A stretch of DNA of 64,000 nt from Terfezia claveryi. Its lineage: Eukaryota > Ascomycota > Pezizomycetes > Pezizales > Pezizaceae. This document shows, piece by piece, positions 26,181 to 37,450 of this stretch (position 1 is the stretch's first letter; every line of letters starts with the position of its first letter). Where the stretch lies: NCBI GenBank assembly GCA_015179025.1, contig WHUX01000056.1, positions 246,301-310,300 of the forward strand. Direction: 5' to 3'. The notes beneath the pieces are model-generated. The model saw only the letters and a list, made by a program, of their open reading frames with translations. It made no database searches and was not told the DNA's origin. The translations under genes and the position numbers were made by a program.

Positions 26181-26427
26181 ATTAGTAAGAAAAAGGTATT
26201 ATTAAAATACTAGGTAGTGTCTTTAGAAGATAGGATTATCTCCTATATCTTTTATATCTTTTATATCTCTCAAATATCTCTTAAATATCTCCTATATATT
26301 TTCTATTATCTTCCAGTATCTTCTAGAGATACTAAAAGATATTCTTCCAATTATAGAAATACATTTTATCTTTAATAGTATTACTATCTCTAAAGATACT
26401 AGAAACAAACTATTTTTTTCCTAATAT
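26181..26427 (+). mobile_element. MITE family 2, copy b
   Basis: Starts ATTAGTAAGAAAAAGGTATT and ends AACTATTTTTTTCCTAATAT. It shares the interior ATCTTCCAGTATCTTCTAG and TTCTTCCAATTATAGAAAT with copies a and c. Same length as copy a. Confidence 0.75.
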
Positions 26428-27757
26428 ACATAAGATAAAAGATTTTATAGATATTATATTACTCAAAGCCCTATTCAAATTACTCTTATACTAGACCTAT
26501 TACTACTTTTAAATATTATGGGGCTTATAAATATTTAATTGCTTAATAGTTTTAGAAAATTAACTAATATTACTACTAATATCTAAAAGAGTAACCTTAT
26601 AGTTAATATTTAATAAAGTAATATTATAGTTAATATTAAATAGAATAATATCTCTATTAATATTTAATTCAATATCTAAGAAATCTAAGTATATTATAGG
26701 TATAATTATTGTTATAATAATATAGAAAAATATTCTTATATTTGTATATATACTTTAGTAGTAGTCAATTTACTTATAGTAGATAAAAAGGCTATTAGTT
26801 TAAAGTAATCTCAGAATATTATCTCTTTAATCTAAATTATATACTATCTTCTCTAGAATAATTTTCTTCCTATTACTTATAATAAAAGCTATTACTTATA
26901 ACAAAAGTTATTACTTATAATAAAGGTTATCACTTGTAATAAAAATTATTATCTATAATAATAATTATTGCTTGTAATAAAAGTTATTACTTATAATAAA
27001 AAGCTCTTATAACTATACTATTATAAGACTAAAAAACTCTAAATAAATACTTCTATAGCTTTATAAAAAAGATACAGATCCCTTAAACTATTATAATATA
27101 AATCCTATAATTGCTAAAATTATTTCTATACTATATTTATTAATATTTTCAAATACTTTACTATATTTATTAAATTCTTCTCTCTTTACTATATTATAAA
27201 ACAACTAGAAGTAAATTAAATAACTGCTAGTTCTTCTATACTGGTACCCAAGTAACTATTTAATAGGACTACTTATTAGTTTAATATAGATATCTTAACT
27301 GACTTTATAAATTAGTAAGAATATATAATATAAATATAAGAAATATAATATAATCTTAGAAAGAATTGCTTGTCTTATATAGATAAATATAAGAACTTAA
27401 AATAGATCTCTAGTTATTACTTAGCTAAGTAATAGGTAAATTATAGTCAAGGTATATATATTTAAGATAGAAAATCTTTTGTTTTCTATTTAGCTTATAA
27501 GAATTAATAATATACTATTAGGAATTTACTTTATAGTATATATTACTAGACTGAGATTATCTAATTAGATTAGATTATCTTATTTAATTAAATCTAATTC
27601 TCTAGCTTCCTTAATATATACTTATATAAATAGTAAGTTTTTAACTCTTTTTTATAAATCTAGCTAAGTTTCTAATGAAAAAACTCACTCTATAGTATAT
27701 ACTAGTTTTATAAAGTATATAATAGTACAATATTATTTAAATAACAAGTTCAGCTAT

Positions 27758-27994
27758 ATTAGTAAGAAAAAACTAATATTATAATACTAAGTAGTATCTT
27801 CTAGAGATAGAATTGTTTTTTATATCTTTTATATTTTTTGTATCTTTTAAGTATTTCTTATATAGCTTTTAATATCTTCTAGTATTTATTAAAGATACTA
27901 GAAGACATTATAATAATTGTAGGGTTATATTTTATCTCCAATAGTAATACTATCTCTAAAAATATTAGAAATAAACTATTTTCTTTTCTAATAT
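27758..27994 (+). mobile_element. MITE family 2, copy c
   Basis: Starts ATTAGTAAGAAAAAACTAAT and ends AAACTATTTTCTTTTCTAATA, with interior ATCTTCTAGTATTTATTAAAG. More RIP than copies a and b. Confidence 0.7.
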
Positions 27995-28436
27995 ATAAAA
28001 TATGAATAAAAATAAACTTAATATTTTTAAACTTGAATCTATAATAAACTCATATAAAAATAAAAAAATAATTAAGTATAGTATATATTAAGTAGGGTAT
28101 ATAAAGTTTAAAGATATATAAAAGGTTCTTAACAAGTTAGATAACTATTTAAAAAAGTTTAAAAAATACTAAGAAAAGTTTACTAGTAAGCTATAAGATA
28201 AAAGACATATTTGAGTTTTAAACTTATATTAAATTATTCAATAGATAAAGATATAATACCTTTTACTTTCTTACTTATTGTCTTTTTTCCATAAGTTTTT
28301 TTAACTAAAGATTTAGTTTTCAATAGTTATAGTATATATGTATAGATATACTAATCTTATAATATCTTATACTATAAGAATAGAAGTCTATCTATATTAT
28401 TAGTTAGTATCTACTACTATATAATACTAAAAAGAA

Positions 28437-29297
28437 GGATATTATTGCATAAGTAGTACTGTTATGTTTCTATATTATTATAAATATTTTAATGTTAGTT
28501 AGCAACTCCTATTAATTTCTATATATATAAGACAACTTTATTTTAGTAGTAAAGTGTAGCACATAGTATGTATTATCTAGAATACTATTACTTTAGTAAG
28601 TATTGTAAAGACTAAAAATGGTTGCTATTATATTGTTAAGAATACTATTGCAATATAGTAGTACTAAAATGCAGCTTATAATAATGCTAGAACAGGCTAT
28701 ACATATACTAATAGCTCTAGATTATTGGTACTAGAGTAGATTTTGTAGTAGATTTTAGAGTAGATTTTGATACAGATGATAAAGCAAATTCTACAGCAGA
28801 TTTTAGAGCAGACTTTAAATCAAGAATATATATAGTAGAAATATTTATTTTATTTACTAATTATAATAGTATATATAGTGTACTAATATTTACTATAATA
28901 CTCACTCTAATACTTACTCTAATAATTACTCTAATATTTACTCTAATAATTATTCTAATATTTACTCTAATACTTACTTTAATACTTGCTTTAATATACT
29001 TTAGAAATTTTATAACATATTGTATAAAGAGTAAAGGAAAAAAGTGTAAAGGAGGAAAGTATATATATAAAAAAACTATAGTTACCAAGCCCTATTACTA
29101 AGGCTGATAATATAAACTTTCTAAAGATAATAAGATAACAGATAATAAGAGGGATGATATGATAGTACTTAGCTCTACTTAGCTCACTTTTATATGTAAG
29201 TATAGTACTACTTAATACCTAACCTAGTAATAGTTATATTAGAAAATCATAGTTATAGTACTATAATATATATGGAGTTTACACTTTATAATATGTA
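28437..29297 (+). repeat. half copy of the inverted-repeat element at 8258-10130
   Basis: Collinear with 8258-9240, including GTAGTACTGTTATGTTTCTAT, the ATAGTAGTACTAAAATGCAG marker (about 28655), the 12-bp minisatellite at about 28890-28990 and the ATATATGGAGTTT region near 29270. It stops at about 29297, the point corresponding to the centre of the palindrome in the first copy, so the second arm is absent. More heavily RIP-mutated than copy 1. Confidence 0.75.
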
Positions 29298-29740
29298 TCA
29301 TAAAAAGTTAGTTAAAGATAATCCTGACTTTGAAATATCTAATATTAGAGAAAGAAATTTCACGCTCATCAATAACTCCTTCTATACCTTACTACTCAAA
29401 TCTTTTTTCTCTAATCTAATTTAATTGTTTTCCTTTAAAATACTAAAATAACTAGGACTAATTAAGGGAGACAGGTATAAGATAGAAAAAGTTTTAGAAT
29501 TTAGGTTTTAACCTAGAATAGAGAAGTTACAGTACTTAGTAAAATGGAAGAGATGGCCTCATAAATATAATGAGTAGGTATTTACTAATAAGGTTAATAA
29601 GTTATTAAAAAAAGGATTCTAGTTGAGAGGAAGTAAGTAAGCAATTTATAGGAAAAAGAAAATTGATAAGTATAAGCTTAGAAAAAGTAAGATAAGAAGA
29701 AAAACTCTAGATATAATCAATAAGGAAAGAGAAAGAGTTC
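29298..29740 (+). pseudogene. chromodomain relic of a RIP-degraded gypsy chromovirus
   Basis: At about 29482-29620 the plus strand reads GDRYKIEKVLEFR, a stop, then KLQYLVKWKRWPHKYNE, the core of a chromodomain as found at the C-terminus of chromovirus integrases. A basic tail (KKRKIDKYKLRKSK) follows. The upstream part (about 29300-29440) probably represents the integrase C-terminal linker. The source could be family B in the opposite orientation, but this is not proven. Confidence 0.65.
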
Positions 29741-29916
29741 TTGCTCCCCTTATTTTATCTAATTTAGTTAAAATTAATAAAGGTAAAGGTAAAGAGATAG
29801 ACTTATCTATAATAATACTTAGATATTTCTTTACAAAAAGATAGCTCCAAAAGGTAATTAGGTACTATATAGATAATATTGCTATTGTTAAGGACTTTAA
29901 GGAAGATTATAATTAT
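29741..29916. other. AT-rich spacer before the MITE
   Basis: Continuation of the retroelement 3' end; no separate feature is readable. Confidence 0.35.
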
Positions 29917-30161
29917 CAAAAAAGAATTTAGTTTGCCTCTAGTTGGCTTCCAGAGCATTTAGTAGTATCCTATAAGCATCCGATAGTATTCTAATAGTAT
30001 TAGATGGTATCTAGAGTATCTACAAAATATATTTTACATGTATTTAAATATATTTTATAGATGCTCTGGACGCTATCTGACACTATTAGGATACTATTAG
30101 ATGCCTATAGGATGCTAATAGATACTCTAGATACTAACTGGAGATAAACTAAATTCTTTCC
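29917..30161. mobile_element. fold-back MITE family 1, copy 2
   Basis: A 245-bp palindromic element with left end AAAAAAGAATTTAGTTTGCC, right end GATAAACTAAATTCTTTCC, and centre near TATTTAAATATATTTTATAG. Arms match 12140-12383 closely. Flanks read AATTATC and TAATAATA. Confidence 0.85.
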
Positions 30162-31419
30162 TAATAATAGTATTAGATATAATATAGGAGTAAGTGGAAG
30201 CAGTACCTATATAGATAAGAATAATAAGTATTATAGGTTGAATATCAATTACTAATATACATAAATCCATACCCTTATTCATTTCTTAAGATAGAAGTTT
30301 TTATCTAAACAGGAAAGTATGTAAGGAAGTGGCTTACTGATCTCTTATAACTAACCCTCTACTTTATAAATATATTTCTTATATATTTTTTTACTTAGTA
30401 AGCATCTTAAAACATATAACATTGTATACTGTCTACCTTACTAATATTTTTATATATTATCATATGCTTTTATATATTATTATATGCTTTTATGTATAAG
30501 AGTATAAAGAAAGACTTAACCTATTTTGTACTAGATAGTATTTGAAAGTACTATCTAGAACCTTCTATTATATTAATTTCAAATTATATATAGGTCAGAT
30601 AATAGTATACTACTCCAGTACTACTTTAGTACTATTAAAAATAATTATTTTCTTTCAATATAGTTAAGTATTTCCATATAATATATTATTCTTACCTATA
30701 ATTACTTCTACATTATACTGATATCTAATATAGATACTTGCTACTCGATTAAGAACTTCTATATTATTTCTTTTATATGTATTTATATATTATTCATATA
30801 TTTTTATTATCTTTACTTACTTTCCTAACTTAGTATCTATTATCATTATATAATACTACTTTATTACTTAAGGTTACAACTTACTTGTTTTAGTTATCAT
30901 AACTTAACAATCACTTATTTTATAACTTTTTATTATATTTATTGACTTATAATACTATCTTAATTATATACCTCTATGTATTTTTTCATTTATATATATA
31001 TAATATACTATTCTTAGATTATGTAACTTAGACTTTCTTACTAGATCTTTATTTTCAACTTATACTATTATATATGAGTTTACTATATCTGTACCTAGTT
31101 TTATATACTTCTTGATTATACTTAATAGACTATCTACTCTCAATATAGTTGTACCATCTACTTTCTTGTACTTCTATTTGCTTGTACTCTCTACTTAATA
31201 GCACTACTGTCTACTACTACTACCTCTATAATTAGTACTATAATATCTCCACTTATAGTAACCTTTTAATAGGTTATAAGTCTAGAATAGCTCAAGACAA
31301 CTTAATAACTCTCCTGTATTTACCTTTTCTCTTACATATATCTATATAATAGTATCTGGTTTAAGATCTAGTAGTAAAGGAAAGGCTATACCCTTTATCT
31401 TGTAACTACCAAAAGACTT
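30162..31419. repeat. RIP-mutated probable LTR/leader of a copia-like element
   Basis: No coding. A segment at about 30545-30600 (CTTCTATTATATTAATTTCAAATTATAT) resembles the element-X LTR at about 53640-53680. Since a copia-type gag relic follows directly downstream, this region is most simply its LTR and leader. LTR ends cannot be fixed. Confidence 0.4.
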
Positions 31420-32260
31420 CAAGCCTATTCTAGTTAAACTTGACAATATCAAGTTATTTACTAATAAAGACAACTATAAAGATTGTGCTGATACTGTCAA
31501 AATAATTATGAGAAGTATAGGTTATAAGAAACTCATTATTAAAGAACTTAAACCTGTAATAAATATAATATAATAAGACAAAGAACTTTTTGTAGTGATA
31601 GAAAATCCAGCTATCCTTATACTAATACAGGTTATTAGTATACTTATACTGAAGGTTATCTTTAAGTTTAATTTACTATATAAAATCTAGACTTATCTTA
31701 AAGACTAGTATTACTATAATACTCTATTCTCCTTTATATATCAACTATATACTTTCATCAGTCTAGCCTTAACCTATACTTCTACTACCTTCTTCTCCAA
31801 TTTTATTGAGCAATATAAGCCTGAGTAGTTTTGACTTTACTCTTTCACTAGCTGTTTAGATAAATATTACAAATCTCTTTATATTTTCCTTAATAAAGAT
31901 AAAGCTAAAAGGGATATTTCCTCTTCTTTCTTATTGAACACTACTCTAATATAGTAGACAATCTATTAATTAAGTTTAACTTTACCTATACCAACACAAA
32001 ATTATGCTTTTTCTCTATTAGTTCTGAAATTAAAAAATAGGATACTGTTTTCTTTGCCTCTTTTAAAAAGAAAGGCAAGCTTCAATAGTAGCAATTACAA
32101 TAATAGAATAGTGGCTCTGATATGGAATATATCTATTGTAAAAAGTATTAACTTAGTAAATATATAGGTTATATATTATAAAAATACTAGAAGTTAAAGA
32201 AGTTAAATAAGGATAAGAAGAAGGATAAAAAGAAGGAAAACAAGAAGGAATAGGTACTTA
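31420..32260 (+). pseudogene. Ty1/copia-type Gag relic
   Basis: The plus strand reads LTNKDNYKDCADTVKIIMRS near 31460-31520, matching the L-x-G-x-N-Y-x-x-W-x-x-x-V opening of copia Gags with the Trp lost. A helical stretch follows, then YIYCKKY and KYIGYIL at about 32120-32180, where the two flanking Cys of a CCHC knuckle have become Tyr. A Lys-rich tail ends the gag (about 32190-32250). Many in-frame stops. The host of family-A copy 1. Confidence 0.6.
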
Positions 32261-32874
32261 TCGTTAATAGCTCTAGTAGCTCTAAGAATAAGCTCTTAGC
32301 ATCAGTAACCTATTATGAAAAACTATTTAGAAATTCAATAAAGTATATAGTAGTTATATAACTAATAATATAAGATACTTTAAGAACTTTTCAAAGGATA
32401 GTAGAACTATAGAAGAAGCTAGCAATAATCTCCTTAAAGCCAAAGGAAAAGGGAGAGTCCTTTTTAACTATCTACTCCCTAATGGCTCTACTTCTACTGT
32501 TTATCTTGTTAATGTTCAATATGTTTTTTCTTTTAATTATTTACTGTTTTCTTCAAACACTATTCGATTTTATTTTTCTACTTTCTCTATAAACTCTAAA
32601 TTTTATATTGTGAAGAAAAGTAATAATTCTATGCTATATATCATAGAATTTGTTAGAAGTCTTCTATTTATTATTAAGTCAAATAAAAAGGTATTGGTTT
32701 CCTCCTCTCAAAAAATAATTGATTACTAGTATCAGTTATTTAGTTATCAAGCCCTTACTATCCTTAAGCATAAAGAACTCTACTCTAATAATAATATTCT
32801 CTTAATACCTTTTAATAACTATTATTATAAACCATATATAATCACTAAATCTACTTACTCTATTTCTAGGTCTA
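32261..32874 (+). other. RIP-mutated continuation of the copia-like element
   Basis: Probably the Gag-protease linker and protease region; no catalytic motif could be read. It ends at the insertion of family-A copy 1; the left 5-bp flank is gtcta (32870-32874). Confidence 0.4.
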
Positions 32875-32969
32875 TGTTACAACTATATTCTTAGGCTTGA
32901 TTTGATACTCAAACAGGCTTATTTGAGTGTCATTGTATTTTGACACTGAAATAGGGTTGTTAGAGTGTC
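32875..32969 (+). repeat. family A copy 1, 5' LTR segment 1 of 3
   Basis: Starts TGTTACAACTATATTC (compare TATCACAACCATGTTT at 3405) and includes both palindromes of the LTR start. It is interrupted after AGTGTC by the 1.9-kb element. In the uninterrupted LTR at 3405 the same point reads AGTGTCGTTGATAGG, which fixes the insertion site. Confidence 0.85.
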
Positions 32970-34854
32970 CATCAGAAAGATTTTAGCTTATATTATATAC
33001 ATAGTATACATACAATGCTAATTTGCAAAACTCTATGTTATAATAAGATCTCTCTCATATAATGCACTTCCTATAATACTAATACTTATAATTCAATCTT
33101 GTCTTGCACTCTCACAATATGCAATCAAATATTATATACCCTATTCCTAATATCTTCCTCTTTATATATCTACTTCTAATACTCTTTTACTCAACTTAAT
33201 ATTATGATTGTAAACCTATTACTTATGACCTTCAGAAGGTAGACTAGTCCCTCCTCACATTATAATTATAAGCTCATTACCTATAACTATTTGAAGGCAC
33301 AATACCCCCTCCTCACTATTGTTATTAATACTATACTTTTTTACTCTAGCACCTATATTTAATACATTTCCAAAAATGTCTTGATTCTTATAATAATATC
33401 TAAATCTAGCTAAATAAACAACTATGATCATACCTTTGAAATCACTATACAAATAACATATATATTCGACCATACAAATAGCCCTAAAAATTAGTGTGTA
33501 AATAGTCCATATATCTGACTATGCAAATAGTCCTAGAAATCAGTATACAAATAGCCCATATACTCATATACAAATAGCTCTAGAAATCAGTGTATAAATA
33601 GCCCATATATCCAACTATACAAATCAACTTGGAATCTGCTATCTAAATTAGCCTAGAATCTATCATCTAAATTAGCTTAGAATCTACTATCTAAGTTAGC
33701 TTAGTATTAGGCAAGCAAATCAGCCTGGAATTGAGTGAGCAAATTAGCCTAGTATTAAGTAAGCAAATCAGCCTAGAATCAAGTAAGCAAATCAGTCTAG
33801 AATTGAGCAAGCAAATCAGCCTAGTATTGAGTAAGTAAATTAGTCTAGAATAGAGTTAGTAAATCAGCCTAGCATTGAGCAAACAAATTAGCCTGGAATC
33901 AAGCAAGTAAATCAGCCTAGTATTGAGTGAGCAAATCAGCCTGGAATCGAGTAAGCAAACTAGCTTAGAATCAAGCAAGCAAATCAGCCTAGAATTGAGT
34001 AACCAAATTAGCCTAGAATTTAGTATGCAAATAAGTAAAAAAATAAGTGAGCACTTAACCTTCATATAATAGTACAAATAAGCATAGAAATCAGTGTATA
34101 CTAGTATTCTGAAGCAATAACAAGAAAAAAACTCTAAGTTTTAGGTAGCTACACTTTTGAAGTAGGGTACCCCCATATCCCTTATTTTCATGAACTCCCT
34201 AATATCTAATCCAGTTCTAGCAGTCTCAGAACCAGTTTCTGCAGTCTCAAAACTAGTTTCTACTATTTCAAAACTAGTTCCCACTGTCTAAGAACCAGCC
34301 CCCACTATCTAATAATTAGCTAATAGCTGGTATTAAAATTATTCCTGTGGTATTGGGTTTGAGCTCCTACAGGTATTGATACCACCTAGTACAGTAGAGA
34401 AAATAGCTGCATATAGTAAACATAAATATTAACTGGATGTAAATAGACTAGATATGGTCAGTAATAGACTAGATTCAGTCAGTAATAGACTAGATTGTAG
34501 TGATCTAATAGTATTATAGTAGTCTGATAGGATTATAGTTGTCTAATAGAATTGTAGTTCTAGTAGAGAAAGTATTAGTAGTATTTAGCTAAAAGGTCAG
34601 GAATACTTAAGATATAGACAATAGACATAATGTATAGAGAGAGCTTATTAGGTACAAATTGGAAGAAAATATAGTATTGAGAATAACATTAAGTAAACTT
34701 ATAAAGAAAAATAAGAATGTGCACGTAATGTAGTTAGTAATGTATATAAAGAAGATCTATACTATAGTATATTAGCAATACAAATAATGTCAAAAAGACA
34801 AATTGCTATTATAATACTTATGGGCATACTACAATATAAGAAAATTTTTGTTGA
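32970..34854 (+). mobile_element. small (1.9 kb) non-autonomous relative of the giant element
   Basis: It begins CATCAGAAAGATTTT and ends GAAAATTTTTGTTGA, the same termini as the 13.5-kb element (CATCAGAAACGATT ... AAATCTTTCGTGA). It is flanked by TGTC (32966-32969) and TATT (34855-34858), a 4-bp duplication with one copy RIP-changed; alternatively the duplication is 2 bp (TC/TT) and the ends are CATCA/TGATA. The interior has a 24-bp minisatellite (33610-34050) also found in the giant element and repeats at about 33470-33620. No transposase reading frame. RIP-mutated, hence older than the giant insertion. Confidence 0.8.
33610..34050 (+). repeat. 24-bp minisatellite (AGCCTAGAATCGAGCAAGCAAATC type)
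   Basis: About 17 degenerate units of 24 bp, for example AATCAGCCTGGAATTGAG followed by TGAGCA. Same unit as at 37868-38195 and 39855-40085, but with RIP-type C/T changes. Confidence 0.85.
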
Positions 34855-35028
34855 TATTATTGATAGGTGATTATTATCTTAGCTTCTAAGATTGGAATCT
34901 TAAGAAGCTAATTCTTTTCAAGATTGGAATCTTGGGAAGCTAATTCCTTCCATAACCTTAGTCTGAAATCATATATATATATTTTCATTTCTCTACTCTC
35001 TCATTGAATCTCCATTTAATATCTTATT
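34855..35028 (+). repeat. family A copy 1, 5' LTR segment 2 of 3
   Basis: Resumes the LTR (ATTGATAGGTGATTATTATC, then CTTCTAAGATTGGAATCTT, matching GATAGGTTATTATTACC and CTTCTGAGATAGGGATCTT at about 3550-3595). It carries a local duplication of about 30 bp (AGATTGGAATCTTRRGAAGC twice, 34895-34945) and the TATA-like stretch near 34975. It is cut at ATCTTATT by the giant element. Confidence 0.82.
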
Positions 35029-35716
35029 CATCAGAAACGATTGCAGTTTGCCTTTGCGGCCCCCGACGCCCGCGATGTTCTAAAGACAAACTGACAGTTA
35101 ACGGCGCAGCGCGGAAGACTGTTGTCGCCCGAGCGCCACTCCCTCGCAGCGCGCGCCCCGTGGCCAGTTGTTAACGCAATCTATGTCGTGACGCTGTACC
35201 CTGAGGCTTTGCGCCCTAGGGTTCAGCGTTGTGGAATAGCGCCCTGGCGCCCTATCTTATGCGTCCCCGCCCTCAAGCTGTATACTGTTTCTGCCCCCAG
35301 GCGCCAATGCATGGTCATACAACGTCCAGGTGCTACAAGAGCACAGTATGCCTCGGTAACGCAGGTGTGCGCTCTGGCACAACTACCTGACAGACAATAT
35401 TTCCACTCTACTTGGCGCACGCGGAGAATAACGGTAATAGCAGCCAGGCAAACGCAGCCAGGCAGAGAGGGGCAGTCAGGCAAAGGCAGCTAGGTATAAG
35501 CAATACATTGCATGCACTAGGTGAACTTGAGCTTCTATATACACTGATGAGCCATATTTGTATTTACACCGAACTATTCCATCATAGATTCCACTAGAAC
35601 TCTGTCCTGCGCATATGCCTCCCACAATCCAGCCGTTCCCAGACCTCAGCAGTCTCCAAAGTAGTAACCGCCCGCGCTGATGTAGTTATCCACTGCCACA
35701 AGCAACCCCTAGCAGT

Positions 35717-36870
35717 AGAGCAATTAGCTAGGCAGTCCCACAATGTCCACGGATTCGCTGGCGAGTCCACGTACCTAGCTATGTCTGTGCATATTGATAG
35801 GGGATATCTCGGGAGTGTCCTAAGAGCAATTAGCTAGGCAGTCCTACAGCGAATTTGCTAGCGAGTCCACGTACCTAGCTATGTCTGTGCATATTGATAG
35901 GGGATATCTCGGGAGTGCACTTGCAGAGTCCTAAAAGCAATTAGCAATGCCCTCACATAGAGTCCGCTAGGCGAGTAAACTTACCTAGCTATGTCTGTGC
36001 ATATTGATAGGGCATATCTCGGGAGTGCACTTGCGGAGTCCTAAGAGCAATTAGCAATGCCCTCACATGGAGTCCGCTGGTTTTCTGGCGAGTTCACTCA
36101 CCTAGCTATGTCTGTAATTGATAGGGGATACCTCAGGAGGGCACTTGCGGAGTCCTAAGAGCAATTAGCAATGCCTCCACATAGAGTCCGCTGGTTTTCT
36201 AGCGAGTTCACATACCTAGCTATGTCTGTGAATATTGATAGGGGATATCTGGGCGGAGTCCTAAGAGAAATTAGCAATGCCCTCACATGGAGTCCGCTGG
36301 TTATCTAGCGAGTTCACGTACCTAGCTATGCCTGTGTCTGCGCACATAGATTGGGGATATCTCGCAACTACACTTTGGGCGTCCTAAGAGCAATTAGCAA
36401 TGCCTTCACATAGAGTCCGCTGGTTTCTGGCGAGTTCACGTACCTAGCTATGCCTGTGTCTGCGCATATTGATTGGGGATATCTCGCAACTGCACTTTGG
36501 GTGTCCTAAGAGCAATTAGCAATGCCTTCACATAGAGTCCGCTGGTTTCTGGCAAGTTCACGTACCTAGCTATGCCTGTGTCTGCACATATAGATTGGGG
36601 ATATCTCGCAACTGCACTTTGGGCGTCCTAAGAGCAATTAGCAATGCCTTCACATAGAGTCCGCTGGTTTCTGGCGAGTTCAGTACCTAGCTATGCCTTC
36701 TCTGTGCACATAGATTGGGGATATCTCACAACTGCACTTTGGGCGTCCTAAGAGCAATTAGCTAGGCCTTCACATAGAGTTCGTGGGTTGTCTGGCGAGT
36801 TCACGCACCTGGCTATGTCTGCACATATAGATGGGGGATATCTCGAGAGTGCACTGGGGGAGTCCTAACC
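35717..36870 (+). repeat. tandem repeats of 105-125 bp in the left arm
   Basis: About ten units, each with GAGCAATTAGCAATGCC, GAGTCCGCTGG, CACGTACCTAGCTATG and GGGGATATCTCG blocks. Such subterminal repeats are typical transposase-binding regions of DNA transposons; here that role is inference. Confidence 0.88.
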
Positions 36871-37164
36871 TCAGCGCTGGCTGCTTGACCTTCCGCCGAC
36901 TACTGGCTGGCTGCGTTATGTGTCATACCTTTGAAAAGAGGGGGTGCACGTGCTCTCGTGTTCTGTTGGTTTGCGCAGCCCTGGAATATGTGTCGGTTGA
37001 CGCGGCCGGGAAATATGTGTTGATTGGTCGAAAGGCAGATTTGCGCATGCTGGAGTGACAGATCAGCACATGCATGTTTCAGGCTACATAGGCCCGCCAG
37101 CCGTGGGTTTACCGAAGTGGGTAATAGGAGTACTGATGGCGGGCTTGTTCATATGGACTTGAGC

Positions 37165-37355
37165 ATGCGAGAAACTCATGCTTTTGGAGACTTATATATA
37201 TATATGCGAGAAACTCGTGCTTTGGAGACTTATATATATATATGCAAGAAACTCATGCTTTTGGAGATATATATATATATATGCGAGAAACTCGTGCTTT
37301 GGAGACTTATATATATATATGCAAGAAACTCATGCTTTTGGAGATATATATATGT
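37165..37355 (+). repeat. TATATA-linked GAAACTCATGC repeats, left arm
   Basis: Five units alternating GAGAAACTCATGCTTTTGGA and GAGAAACTCGTGCTTTGGAG, separated by TA runs. The block is open in several frames, which produces spurious ORFs. Related units occur at 9250-9440, 40339-40590 and 46012-46600. Confidence 0.85.
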
Positions 37356-37378
37356 TCTGGTCCGTTCAGGATTCCAGG

Positions 37379-37450
37379 CCATACCGGTATGGACCGGGCC
37401 GTTCCAGGATTGCCCGGGCCATACCGGTATGGCCCCCCATACCGGTATGG
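37379..37450. promoter_or_regulatory. three perfect CCATACCGGTATGG palindromes
   Basis: Perfect 14-bp palindromes at 37379-37392, 37419-37432 and 37437-37450, embedded in GACCGGGCCGTTCCAGGATT-type repeats. Counterparts lie at 45952-45965 (one changed base) and 45972-45985. They mark the inner end of both arms and look like protein-binding sites; the bound protein is unknown. Confidence 0.6.

Larger units (their letters stand above)
23551..28436. other. RIP desert carrying three further family-2 MITEs
   Basis: Apart from the MITE copies annotated separately, this 4.9 kb is AT-rich RIP sequence. I could not read any protein domain on either strand. Around 26880-27000 a TATTACTTATAATAAAAGTT-type sequence is repeated about six times. 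Boundaries of the host elements are not visible. Confidence 0.5.

Noticed and set aside
35122..35493. 123-codon frame in the left arm tip
   Set aside because: The corresponding stretch in the right arm does not keep the same frame, and the sequence is a terminal inverted repeat.
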